Position numbers and translations under genes: made by a program
Shown here: positions 9,736 to 22,000 of the stretch, one piece after another
Position numbering within the stretch: the stretch's first letter is position 1
How the letters are laid out: the number at the start of each line of letters is the position of its first letter
From: Branchiostoma floridae
Lineage: Eukaryota > Chordata > Leptocardii > Amphioxiformes > Branchiostomatidae
Length of the DNA stretch: 24,266 nucleotides
Direction of reading: 5' to 3'
Assembly (NCBI RefSeq): GCF_000003815.2
Contig: NC_049982.1
Coordinates: 26,133,942 to 26,158,207 of the forward strand
The notes under the pieces: generated by a model
Seen by the model: the letters and a program-made list of their open reading frames with translations, nothing else
Told to the model about the DNA's origin: nothing
The model's database searches: none

Positions 9736-9955
9736 TCACCATGTGGTCTCGTTGCATGCATGCCGGACATGTCCCATGCATTCAGCCTATCTGAGACTGG
9801 TCGTAAAGCAAAGCAGCCTCCGGCTGCGTTGCAAAAAAAGCCAGAGTCTAACCTCTGCTTAGAGAGTAGGCTTTCAAACAAATAGTGGGAAGGAAAAAGA
9901 TTTAAAGCTGTAGACAGCCCTGTATGCAATCTTTGATGTGTTGTTACTATAGCAG

Positions 9956-10052
9956 TCAGTTGAGGGCATAGTTGAACTGGTTGCCAAACTTGTCGTTATA
10001 ACGTCGCTGGTCCAGCCTGTTCATTTCACTTGCAACCCTCTTGACTGAACCA
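9956..10052 (-). CDS. UVSSA: UVSSA terminal exon, conserved C-terminal tail
   Basis: A ttccag acceptor precedes one base that completes Ser739, then 31 codons ending [11 protein letters not shown] and TGA. The tail matches the end of vertebrate UVSSA almost residue for residue, which proves that the gene continues past the LINE in intron 12. It lies 4.2 kb from exon 12, far beyond the other intron lengths here (about 0.3-1.6 kb). Confidence 0.95.
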
Positions 10053-13000
10053 CTGGAAATGTAAACAACACAAGTAACAATGTTAATACTATTGAACACT
10101 GTCTACCTATATCTAAGGGCCTGTATGGGGCTGTACGTAGTCAACTGAGTTATTTTCTACACTAAATTCAGGAAAGCAGTAGCTAGTTATTTTAGATTCT
10201 GCAGGCTAACTTTGCTTTACGCTAAATTCATACGCCCATTACACTATACAAAGAAATCATCACTGATTACACACTATAATAAATTTGAGCGGGCTGGCTG
10301 TGAATTACGTGGGATGAAACAGTCCGATTATGCTTTACATAAAAGGGCATTCAGGCCTTCATTACAATGGCACTAAATAAAGTAAATGGGATCAACCCCC
10401 CACCCATTGATACACGTAGTTTGATCCATGCAGCAAAATTGCCGGATTGCTTGCCATTTATGGCACAGGGACATGTCACACAGAAAAAAAGCAGACGATA
10501 ACAGTCTGTAGCAAAAATCCCACATTTAAGGTGGCAATGCGGTCTTGTTACCGAAGGTCCCATGTTTGCAAAGAGCCACATCTGAAGCATGTTAAAGAAT
10601 CCCCTACACTTATCAAAAAGATTAATCAATTAGGGTTCCATCCCTGATGTGAGTGGATGAAACCTTTAGTCTAGTCTCTGGGTTGACATCTTGAAAAGGT
10701 GATAGTCACCCGTTATGCCAAACCTTCTACAAATGTGGTAAATCTCAATAAAGAGATAAAACATTGCTGTCTCAAGTTTTGACAAGTTGACAAGTTTTAT
10801 TGCAACATGTACGACATAGCAGCTGATAGCTGAATTGCGTCGACATTCACATAATACAAACAGCTGTAGTAAAAAGAACGGGCACACTATTAAAAACTTT
10901 ACATAATGTCCTACAAGCAATTCTTTACTAGAATATTGTAGGGTATTCGTCTTAAAATTTATAATAAGTATAAAATATCAAGTTGCCATACAAACGCTGT
11001 ATCATTACTGAGTAATAAACATATCAGAAGCGCTTTCTAATGAGTAATTACTTATTCAGTAAGTATACCAGGTATGGTATCGGTGAGTTCTTATGTCTGT
11101 TAGTTCGGCAAAATGGAGTGTCCAGTTTCTCAGAACTGCGAGTGGTACGTCCCATCGTTTGCTGTCTGGATGGGGGGAGCCAGTCCCGGAACTCTGTTGA
11201 CCGTAGTAACGACTCCGCGAATGTAGTGCAGATACTCATCCGTCGGTCTGCTAAGGTGTTGAGGTCAAGTGAGGAGAGTGCCGAAGCATAGTCAGTATAT
11301 TGAGTTCCGAGGATAATCCTGCAAGCTCTCTTTTGAATTCTTTCAAGTTTTGCTGTTTGGACCTTGGTGAGTGACGAGTGCCACGCCGGTGCCGCATACT
11401 CAAGCGCGGGTCTCACATACGACGTGTATACTGACTTAAGGTCTGGGACAGACACACCAAAACGCTTGAGCCGGCGAATCATGTGCAATCTCCTGTTGGC
11501 TGACGTGAGCATGTTACCGACTTGAATGTCCCATTTCAAGTCATTTTGCACAGTCAGACCCAGCACTTTGACGTGTGGTACGCACTTCAGGGGTTGTTCA
11601 CTGATCATCAGTGGTTGCGGAGGGGGGCGTGTCTTCATGAAGCACACACGGAGTACGAAACATTTCTTTGGATTCAATGCCATCTTGTGGTCGCTGACCC
11701 ATGTGGTAAGGTTGTCCAAAGTAGGTTGCAGCGTACATGGCTGACGTACTAACCGGGTCTGTGCAATGTTCATGTCGTCGACAAACTTCCAACGGTTGGC
11801 GAGATCGCGTAGAGCACCATCAATTAATGCCATGAAAATAACAGGTCCAAGAAGAGTTCCTTGAGCTACTCCGCAGCTGAGGTAGAGCCAGTCCGAGGGT
11901 TCACCCTGGTACATCACTCTCTGACGTCTGTCGGTAATAAAGCTACAAATCCAAGGGATGACAGAGGGCCGAACACCAAGATCGAGTAGGGAACGAATGG
12001 CAATGGTATGGTCCACTTTGTCGAAAGCTTTGGACAGATCGGTGGTAACAAGGGTGCAGATGGACTTTGACACTGAAGTGGATTTGTATAGGAAGTCCAC
12101 TAAACTGACCAGCGCGTGTGTTGTCGATCTGTGCTTCCTTCCACCGAACTGGCGGGGATCAAGCTTTGGAGAAATGTCTTGTAGTATCCAATTTGTCACA
12201 AAGCGTTCGCAGAGTTTAGACAATATTGGAGTAAGTGAAATAGGACGAAGTTCGTCGATGTTTGGAGGGCTGGACTTTGGCAATGGAACCACGTTGGCTT
12301 CTTTCCACTGACGGGGTACGGTGCCTTCTTTCAGCGACGTGTTGAGTAAGTCACACAGAGGGGTGCTCAGTTCACACGCGAATTCCTTGAGGAAGAAGGC
12401 AGGCACGTTATCAGGTCCGGGACTCTTATAAGTGTTGGTGGCACGTAGGTGTGAGTAAACATCCCATTCCTGGATAACAGGTAACGGTTGGGCCGGAAGG
12501 AATGATGGTAGAGATGACAGCTCCAATGGCGGGAGTGACTGAGACACGTCCGCAAACTTGGCATTAATGGCGTTGGCTACGGCTGCGTGGTCATTCTGAT
12601 CTATACCGGGAGCGTAGATCCGACTGGCTTTCTTGTTCATGTTACAAATCGACTTGAGTCCGTTGTGCCATGCCCTAGGATTGTCCTTCTTGCGGCTCTC
12701 AATGTCGATCGTGTAGAACTTGTTCTTAGCCTTCCGGATTTCTTTTTGAACTTTGTTTCTGTAGAACTTTGACATGGCGGTGCAACTTCCTTGTGTGAAT
12801 GTTCTCTGTCTCTGCTGTATAAGGTGCTTGATCCTGGGAGTTATCCAGGGTTTGTCACAGTGGTGTTGTTTAACAGTCTTGGTGGGGAAGTACTCCGCTA
12901 TGGCAGACGTCAGTGTGCTGTAGAAGGCATCTGCCTTTGCTACAGTTGTGGTTTCAGCGTAAACCTCTTCCCAAGTATGGGTAGTAATCCACCTCCCAAA

Positions 13001-16000
13001 GTGACTCAGATTCGGTTCACGAATGGGACGAATGAGCTTCTTAGTGCAGGTATTTTGCTTCAGTTTAACCTGAGCTTGCCACAAAACACAACAGTGGTCA
13101 CTGAGACCAATCGGTGGGAGGATTTCGGGGGGTTTGTAGCATGTCTTCATGTTCGTCACGATGAGATCGAGGGTGGCGTTGCCTCTTGTGCAAGTCTGGA
13201 CGACTTGTGAAAGTTCACGGTCAAGAAGAATGCTGTGGATGTTCAGATGATTAAAGTCCCCCAGGAAGGCGAGACCGATGTTCGGAAAGGTTGTACGCAG
13301 TTGATCTGCCGCTGAAATGATGTGTTCTACGAGTTCCTCCTCGTGTGGTGACTGAGGAGGTGAGTACAAAGCACACAAGGCAATGGACGAGAACTGACGA
13401 GTCAGGCGGTGTGGTCTCACGTAGACCCAAATACATTCCAGCTGTTCAGGGACAGTAATCTCAGTCAGTACACGCGACGGTATGCTATCACGTACATAAA
13501 CCGCTACTCCACCTCCACGGCGATCAGTGCGACATTTAGAGAACACAGTATATCCTTCGATTGACTGTTGTTCTTGTGGTGTGGAAGGCATGAACCAGGA
13601 CTCTGAGACCGCAGCAATATCCACGTTATTGGTTGTGAGAACGGCCTGGAATTCGTCAATTTTGTTGACAAGAGATCGTGGGTTGGTGAGAAGGAATGTC
13701 GGTACAGCAGTGGTACAGCTGGGCTGGTGATTGCTGACTGTTTTGATGCTCGTCAGGTTTGCGCGGGAAACGAGTGCAGACAACAAGGGAGGGCGGTGAA
13801 ACGTAATCAAGTCATTTCTCCTTCCTACAACAGTTTCAATTTTGCGCAAACAGTTCCTACCGGCTTTCTTGCCTCTCGGCCTGCATGAGCCCCGAAGAAG
13901 TCCGTTGTCTCGTAGGAGTTGCTTGACCTGTGGGCGTAATGTTACACGGCTCGGCTTGAGACTCCTCATGAAGTCCATAGAGTACCTGAACACGCTGGAA
14001 GCCATTGTTGTAGTAAGGTCGCCGGTGGATAGGTCCAATTTCTGCAGTTACATCCAGTCAGCAAGGCAAAAAAGCATCCAAAACTTGCCTAGACGTCTTC
14101 ACAAATACATATAACGACATTTAGGAACATCCACAACAGTTTAAAATCTAAAATACGCATAAAAACTGACAGCTGCCCAGGAGCTTGTTCATGACGTGGC
14201 AGCCCCTAGAAGCGCCACCTACTCAATTTTTTGTCTCAATTTTTTGTCAAGAAGTTAGTTATCTGACCTGTTGAACACCTTCCTTTCCAGTCTTCTCCTT
14301 GTTGTGTTCTTGACTTTCTTGAGGTCGGTGAGGTTACTGAGTTTCTTGCCCTTTCCTTTCCCTTTACCTTTGCCCTTCCCCCGTCCCGGGACATTGCCCA
14401 TAGAGATGCCAGTGGCAGCCGCGATATCCCGCTGTAGCTCGGGGTCCCTCCAATCCTCTGATACTTCAGTTTCTAGAAGACAGATTTGAACTATTAGTTT
14501 GTGGAAAACAGGAACAAAACTTTCGCAAATCATTTTCCTAATCCATACATGTCATTCTTGACAACAGACTATCACAAAATAAGTTAAAATTTGATTTGGT
14601 AAGTCCTTGAAAAACGTAGAAATGCAAAATAGAAACATAGAAATGCAAATATTTCACAGACATGCAGCCACTCTCTCATTGGCCAAACCGCTAATTACCA
14701 TGCTGTCATTGGTTGAACTACTACATTTGTAATTGATTGTGATAGACAGTCAGGATTGGTCTAACCTTCTAACTGCTGTTCCCTTCTCCTCCTCTCCTCC
14801 CTTTCTGCATCTTCAGGGTTGGCAGGTTTCCCTGTCTCGTCCCTCGGGATGATGGGACCATGAAACGGGCACTACAACAAGGTTTGACAAGAAATCAATT
14901 CAAAGATCTCATACCTACCAGAAAATACCGGTATTTATTCTTGGACATGGACGTGCAAGCAGGGTTGTAGCCAGCCCGAAATCAATTTCCGTCCCCCCGA
15001 TTGTGCCTGAAAATCCTAACGAGCGCCGTAGGGGTCCGGGGGCATGCTCCCCCAGAAAATTTTGAAATCTAGACCCTCTGAAACGCTATTTCGAGCATTT
15101 TTGAGCTGTCAATTCATCTGTTTTGGTGGAAAATTTCACAAGGGTTTTGCGTTGGATTCAAAGTTTATTTAGGAAAGGGGCCGATGCTACCACAGTGATC
15201 GGACGGTGCAAGCATGGGAAGACCATGTAAAACCTATTTACACACACTTAGCGAATTAAGACGCTTGCTTTTCAGTGAAAGATCTGCTCAAGGCTATGGA
15301 GGATAGGGATGGATGGAGGGAGAGAGTCATGTTCATCTGTGCAACCAGCATGACTGGATGATGATGATGATGATGATTTGTTCTTGCTATTTTCTTTAAA
15401 ATTCTGTCTAATGTATGTCTACTAGCTCACATAAGGCAACAGACATGCAGATAGCAGAAAATAGATGCCAGGATATGAGATAACCCTTTTCTGGAACCCT
15501 TGACCTAACAACAGAAGGGTATACATTTTGTATGAAGGTCTATGTTTATTAGATAATACTTATGCCTGGTTGAATATATATATTAAGTAATCAGGAATTG
15601 TTGAACATGTATTTTAGGGTATTGGTGGCACAATCAGCTACAAGATGCACAAGTACCTTATGTCTGTCCATCCTAGGGCAGAGCTTGCCGTTGGACAATG
15701 GGGCCTTGCACGTCCACTTGACCGGCTCAAACTCCCCGACAAACGTGATGGTTCGCTCTCTAGAAGGATCCAAATGGTTCACCTCGATTTCACCCTCGTC
15801 AGACGGGCGCCAAAATCTGTGCAGAGACTCATCCCTATAAAAGAAAAGTAAATTCATAAACAAGCTAAACTGAAAGACATTTTTTTTACTTTCTGTTTCA
15901 CATAATAGTTCATGGTTAAAAAAAAAACCTGGAGTAACGTAACAGCAAACGGACTGTCTCCGCTCTTTTTCTCTGTCCCGCTCTTTGTTTGGAAACGCAT

Positions 16001-19000
16001 TTTGTTGATTTTGGTTGTTACATCTGTCATTTTGAGCTTATGAACACATATTTTCAACAGTTTCATGTCATGAAGTTCAGATTTCTGGACGAATGTTGTG
16101 GACTTTTTGTTCGTCCTAACAAGCAAATTTCTGGGACAGAGGAACTTGTCCTGGAGACAACCATGCGCCTGTTACCTTCCATGCATTGCCCAACACTAAC
16201 TGGATCTCTTTACACTGCAGCTAGGTGTCGCTGCTCAAAATGTAGTCTCAAACGTAAAGTATGGTCATTTCACAGATATCATTAATAAGTACTAATATGA
16301 ATATTAATCGATGCCAATTTGTCAACCCCAATAAAGTACATGTGCATATTAAGTTCATACAAAACCTTGAATTGCATCTTACCTGACAATTGTAGGTTTT
16401 CTTGCCTTCTCCCCCCATGTATACAGATCCATACCAAACGGTACTACTGGAGCCTTCGCCAACAGTTCTTTTTTGGTGGGCGATGCTCCTGAAGTAGACG
16501 GTTGGGCATCAAAGCTAACTTTTCTCTTTCCTACCCTGAAAATGGTGAGTCAAAAGAAATTAAATTAGACAACATCTGATTGTCACAGTAAATGCAAGAA
16601 ATGTGTAAATCAGGTGACCAAACTTGTTGGCATTTTAACCGTCTCAGCTAGAGCTACAAACCTAAACTGAACATCAGGTACATGTATGGGTACAGAGGTT
16701 TAGGTACAGGTAAAGGTATGGACGGACCTGTAACTATGGACTTGTACCTTACCCATTTGACAGAAATGATGACTAGTCTGTTTAGAATCCTTGCTTTTGA
16801 GACAATCTCAAATCAAAGATGGTGCTGACTTCAACACTGATACTTGTAAATGTATGTGAAAAACCACCTTAACCAATCCCGGTATCCACCAGTAAAATTC
16901 ACAATACTGTCAGATCACAATCTCTACCCTGATGAATAAATAATACTTCTATTTCAGTAATTACCTGTTGTCCTGGCTAGGTTGGAGTGTGGACAGTGCT
17001 GCGCTGTATGAGGTCGGGTCGGAAGGGTTGTTGTCCTCACTATAGAGAGGATGCCAGGACTTTTTGGTGGGAGGTTTTGTCCCCGAAGTTGTGGCAGCAG
17101 ACGTAACAGTTGCAGATGCAGGCACAGGTCTGGGTTTTGGTGCTATAGATTTAGTCTTTGTTTCTGGCTTAGCCGGTTCCAACCCTGAAAACAATAAATA
17201 TTTTTCAACTAGATATTGTCAAGGATAAAATGGTGGCAGAAGCTAGTTGTTATGACTCATATAATTTGACGTCAACATATCATAAACCGGATAGTGTATG
17301 TGCTTCTGTTATTTTTATTTTTGTGATTTCTAACAAATCCATGTCACCGCAAATATCATGGTGTCAAAAATGTACTACTACTGTACTACACATTTGTTTT
17401 AACCACAAACTTAAAGCACCTCAACAAACTCCTTTCTCATGAATGTTTTCCAAACATACATAATATTTACTGCACTTTTTTACTGTACTAAATTGGAAAT
17501 GTCTGCAGGGATTTAACTTTGAATTAGGGGGAAAATGAAGTGCTTGCTTTGATTTTAAGCTCGCGGTTGAAACTGTTATTCAGGGTTTTACCGTAAAAAT
17601 GTTCGCCTTTAAAGTTGGCGGTGACGAGGTCACTGTGAAAAATGCAAGCATAAAACCGCCACAAACATTTCCCTTTTAACAGATACACTGTTTCCAAAAT
17701 CCAAGAATAGGAAAGACTGTTCTAGGGCTTACATTATAAATTATTGGCATAATTTTGTTTTCAGTTATGAAAAATCCATACCATACTCTGCTCTAAGAGC
17801 ATCAGGGATCCTTGGTTCGTATCCCTCTTTCTCCTCTACTTCAACAAAATCATCGTCGCTGCTGTCGTCCTGACTGCCCTTCCTTCCTTCCCTTCCCTGC
17901 TGTTTGCCAGTCCTGTTCTCTGCGTGGATGCCCAAGTCAGCACATTTCTCCATGGCTGCCGTCAGGGCACGCTTGATGTCGATGGCTCTCTTCACCTCCT
18001 TCTGCTCCATGCCTGCTTTGGAGAAAACCTGAAGAAAATCCACAAATAGTTTCATCATTTTAGTATACTGTATCACTGGATAACAAGGCAAACAACCAGT
18101 ACATTTTAATTACCCCCCAAAGTTTCATGATGGGGCCAAGATGCACCCATTCCCATTGATTGTATCAAGAAACATGTTACCTCCCTGTCCTCTTTCTATT
18201 TTTTATTTGATAAATTAATGGCCATTCCTCTGACAATTTCACACTAATTGTCCCTCAATTGAGAGTTTCTTAGAGTCACTCTTAAAGTCACACTAGGATT
18301 TCCTTTAGCTCACATAGTTATACTGTCCAATTACCAGTCTCAGATCCTTCTACAGTTTCTGGCACACGCGGTAAGCGGATTGCCAAACTGTTATGTGGAA
18401 CTTCTCAGTGACAACTGTTTCTCTCCCGTATACAAACTTCAAGCTTTCAAAACCAGCGCTCTACCAGTTATGCCACACAGGACTCCACTGATACCAAGAC
18501 AGGGAATCTGGACCCATCTCCTCACCTCCAGCCACCTCCCCACAGCCGGCAGGAACCTGCTGACTATCAGCTTGTTCATGTCCCGTAATGTGTCCATGAT
18601 GTCAGCATTGTCTGTGTCCTCACGGATCCCTGAGTCATCTGTGGAGATACAAAACAGATAATCAGAACCAACGTTCAACCATTGGCTTCAAATTAACACA
18701 TGATCAGAATTCAATTCTGTTTTACAAGGGGCATGTTCCTGTGATGCAAGCAATAACACAACCACAAAGTGTGGCTCAAATTCAGTGGATCATGCACAGC
18801 CAGGGCTACAAAACCAGCCTGTGGCTATTACAAAGGGCTAGCCCTGCTGACAAAGACAAAATACAAATGGAATTTGAAATGGTAAGGATAATGATTAAAA
18901 AAAATATATTCTTAGTGCAATAGTACATGCACATAACAACTATTATATAAGAATGGTCTAAAATGAGCTCATCTTAACATATAATTTCCAAATATCTGAC

Positions 19001-22000
19001 CTGGGTTGAACTCTATGCTGATGTTGTACTTGTGCGACCCGAGCCCATGTTGCCTGACCACATCCTCTTCTTCTGCTTCAAACTCATCATCACTGTCCTC
19101 ACCACTGTCTCCCTCCTGTCCAGGCATTTTTGAATCTCCCCCATTATTCAACCTGCCCCTATCCCCAGGCACAGGTGAAGCTTCCCCTGCAAGCAGCTCC
19201 TGTCCCCTGGCTTGTCCCTTTGGAATAAATGTATCGCTACTGATATCTTTTCCATCCAGTTTTTTTCTACTTTGCTTTGATCCATGTGAGGTAGTGGGTA
19301 GAGTGTTGTTTGTATGTTGTTCCACGTTCTTGGGTGAAGTGGTGTTAAAATCCAAGACATCATTTCGAGGCACCAGGAGTTGAAAACAGGACTCTGTCTG
19401 TGTCAAACATTCATCGATCTCTGGCTTTGTTTCTGAAATAAATAAACAAATATATAGATGAAATATGTATCACTAATAGATAATGGATGAAACTAGACAT
19501 GTGTATCTGTTGGCAAATGCACTAGTAGACAGGCTCATGCTTTATTGTAACGTGACACAATAGGAGTAAACATTTACATGTACTGTTTATTTCAGGATCT
19601 GAAGCGCAGACTAGTAATCCATTATGGTACTGCAGTTTGGAACAGAGGGAAACAACACTGCTTTAGCCTGACTTGTAGGTGTGGGGGTGATGTGTGGGCG
19701 AATGAAACCCATGAATCGAGTCCCATGATGGTGCCATCTGTCAGATGTATATGGCAGTTTTCACTAATTGTGAACCTGTAAAAATGTGTAATTTCAACGC
19801 TTGATCTGTTGCTTCATATATAACAGATACCTTATCAATATCCATATACCAGATTCAGATGTTCGAATTTAAGTTCTCGCAATTGCGTCCTTTGAGGACA
19901 CCAAATTTTCTCAAAACATCATCTGGAGAATTTTGCACTGAAAAGTGTGCTTTCTTCTGTGGGTATGACACTGTATTCGCATAATGTTCTGTACACTCCA
20001 AAGATGCAAGACAAGAAGAATAACCACATGCTTTTCACCTTCCATTTCCTTGAGTCCATTTTTGGCCCTCTGCAGTTTGATAGCCTGAATCCTGGCCCTC
20101 TCCTGCTCCTGTCTGGTCCTCTCTACATTACTGCTGGCAGCAATGTTGTTAAAATCAACCTGAAAATGCACACAAAATATTTGAATTGTTTGATTGACTG
20201 TGTACATGACAGGATTTTTGCTTGTACATCTTTACAAGCAAATCTAGTATTATTATAGCAAAGTACCGTTATGCTACAGTGGTAATTTAATGCCGTAGCA
20301 TAATGGTACTTTGCTATAGTACATACATTTACTTGTAGGGCAATGTCTGATCAAATATGAAAAAGCTGATATGACCCTCAAAATTTCATGTGGTTTAAAA
20401 GGAATTAAATCCCCTAATGGGAAACCTTAGGAATATCAAAATTTCCCTACATTTTCATAATCTCCTAACCATGGAAGGGTCTTCTACAAACATACAACCA
20501 CATGCACAAACACACACAAACACACACAAACACACACATGCACACATACACACACACATACACACACGCACAAACACACACACACAGGCACACACGCACA
20601 CCATTGGTCGCTTCACAACCTCGCCATTACTATTACACTAAAATAAAATTCTGACTAGAACCCTGATATAAGTTGAATGAAGAGAAGTTCTCACCTTTCT
20701 GTTGTACCTGAGGAAGTTATAGCCTAGAGTCAGCTTCTTGTAGGCCTCCCCAAACTTGTCCTGCCAGCGCTGGATGGCCTGAAGGGCCTGCTTTTTGAGC
20801 TTATCTGCCGCCGCCTTGGGAGGAGGCAGTGGGAAGTCATAGTTGCTCTCCACAGTCAGCTCAAGGAACTCCTGAAGGTTTCAAAGGTAGCATTTGCACA
20901 TGTGGTTTGACAGTGTATTCAAATACATGTAAATACTAGTATGGACACACAAAAAATCACACGGGCACACATGAACACAAACAAGGAAAGGGAACATATT
21001 GACCCCATGCTTGCCATAAATGGTCCTGGCAAGCAATATTATGTACCCATCTATTCCACTAGACCTCCTCATGTCCCTACCCAGGATTTTGTGTTGTGAG
21101 GTTCTTCAATCTGTAGATTATTGGGTGCCACAGGCACAAGACAAGCACCACAGGCACAAGCCTTCTATGGGGTTTGACGACATGCTCCCCCGGGAAAGTA
21201 TGAAAATTTAACCCACTGAAATGGCATTTGCTGCATTTTGAGAGGGTTTAAATTCAAAGTAAAGTCAGTGACTGTTGATAACAACAAATCAAGAGGGACA
21301 TCTCTAAATCTAATGTCTGGAATCATCCAAATTTTGTACAAGGGCGATGATTGGTCCCTACACAAAGGAATGGGTTCAAGTGCTCATTCCAACACTTGAA
21401 ATGCCCTCTGTTGGGTTTGGAGAGGGCCTGTTGTCATTAAACGAGCACTCTAGAACCCATTCTAACTGATGGCACCACAAAAAGATATGAATATACAGTA
21501 CCCCAGACAGGTAGCAGAAGTGAACATAGGAGCGAACTACTACAGTCAAACCTGTATTAGCGGCCACCTTTGCATTGCAGCCACTGGCCATGGTGGCCAC
21601 TTTTTGTCGGTCCCTTGGATTCGTAATGATTAAGAAATAGTCTATAGAGGCCACCTGTCCAACGCGGCCACTTCCACACAATTTCCTGTCCCGTTGATAC
21701 AGAAACACTGCCTATTGCAACCATACTGAGGCCTTATGTCACCCTGCACTGAGTTTGAAATTTTAGTTTGTGAGGATTTGGAGTTCCTGACAAGGACAAC
21801 AAGACAACGTTACTTGGTGAGAAAGATTAGTGGGAACTGAAATCATGTGTAGCTTGCTCATGGTCAATTGATCAACATTTTCTCTATAGTTGCCACCTGT
21901 CTATAGTGGCCATATTTCTCCAGTCCCTTGAGTGGCCGCTATAGACAGGTTTGACTGTACCTTGATGGTACACAAGTTACTGTCACTTACCTGAAACTCT

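Larger units (their letters stand above)
10053..14267 (-). other. UVSSA intron 12 (4.2 kb) hosting a LINE
   Basis: The donor is gtcaga after exon 12 and the acceptor ttccag before exon 13, both phase 2. The intron holds the LINE ORF at 11048-14038 and an interspersed repeat at about 10395-10690. If it is retained, translation stops at TAA 14255-14257, only four codons after the donor, and replaces the conserved tail by RSDN. Splicing is therefore needed for the normal C-terminus. Confidence 0.85.

Noticed and set aside
11773-11790. FVDD in place of YADD as an inactivating RT mutation
   Set aside because: The two aspartates are intact and Val at this position is common in L2/CR1-like elements and other RTs, so it is not evidence of decay.
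11040-14114. Plus-strand ORFs such as 12791-13210 (139 codons) and 11958-12311
   Set aside because: They are antisense shadows of the LINE ORF; their translations show no domain, while the minus frame has complete endonuclease and RT motifs.
14255-14267. UVSSA ending at the TAA in 14255-14257
   Set aside because: A phase-2 donor at 14267 and a matching exon at 9956-10052 encoding the conserved QFNYALN tail show that the stop is intronic.
18440-18482. Functional tRNA gene
   Set aside because: Only the 5' half resembles a tRNA; the T-arm and a good box B are missing and the acceptor ends do not pair.
19006-19383. Plus-strand ORF of 125 codons, Ser/Pro-rich
   Set aside because: It is antisense to UVSSA exon 5, whose minus-strand reading matches the family on both sides of the acidic linker.
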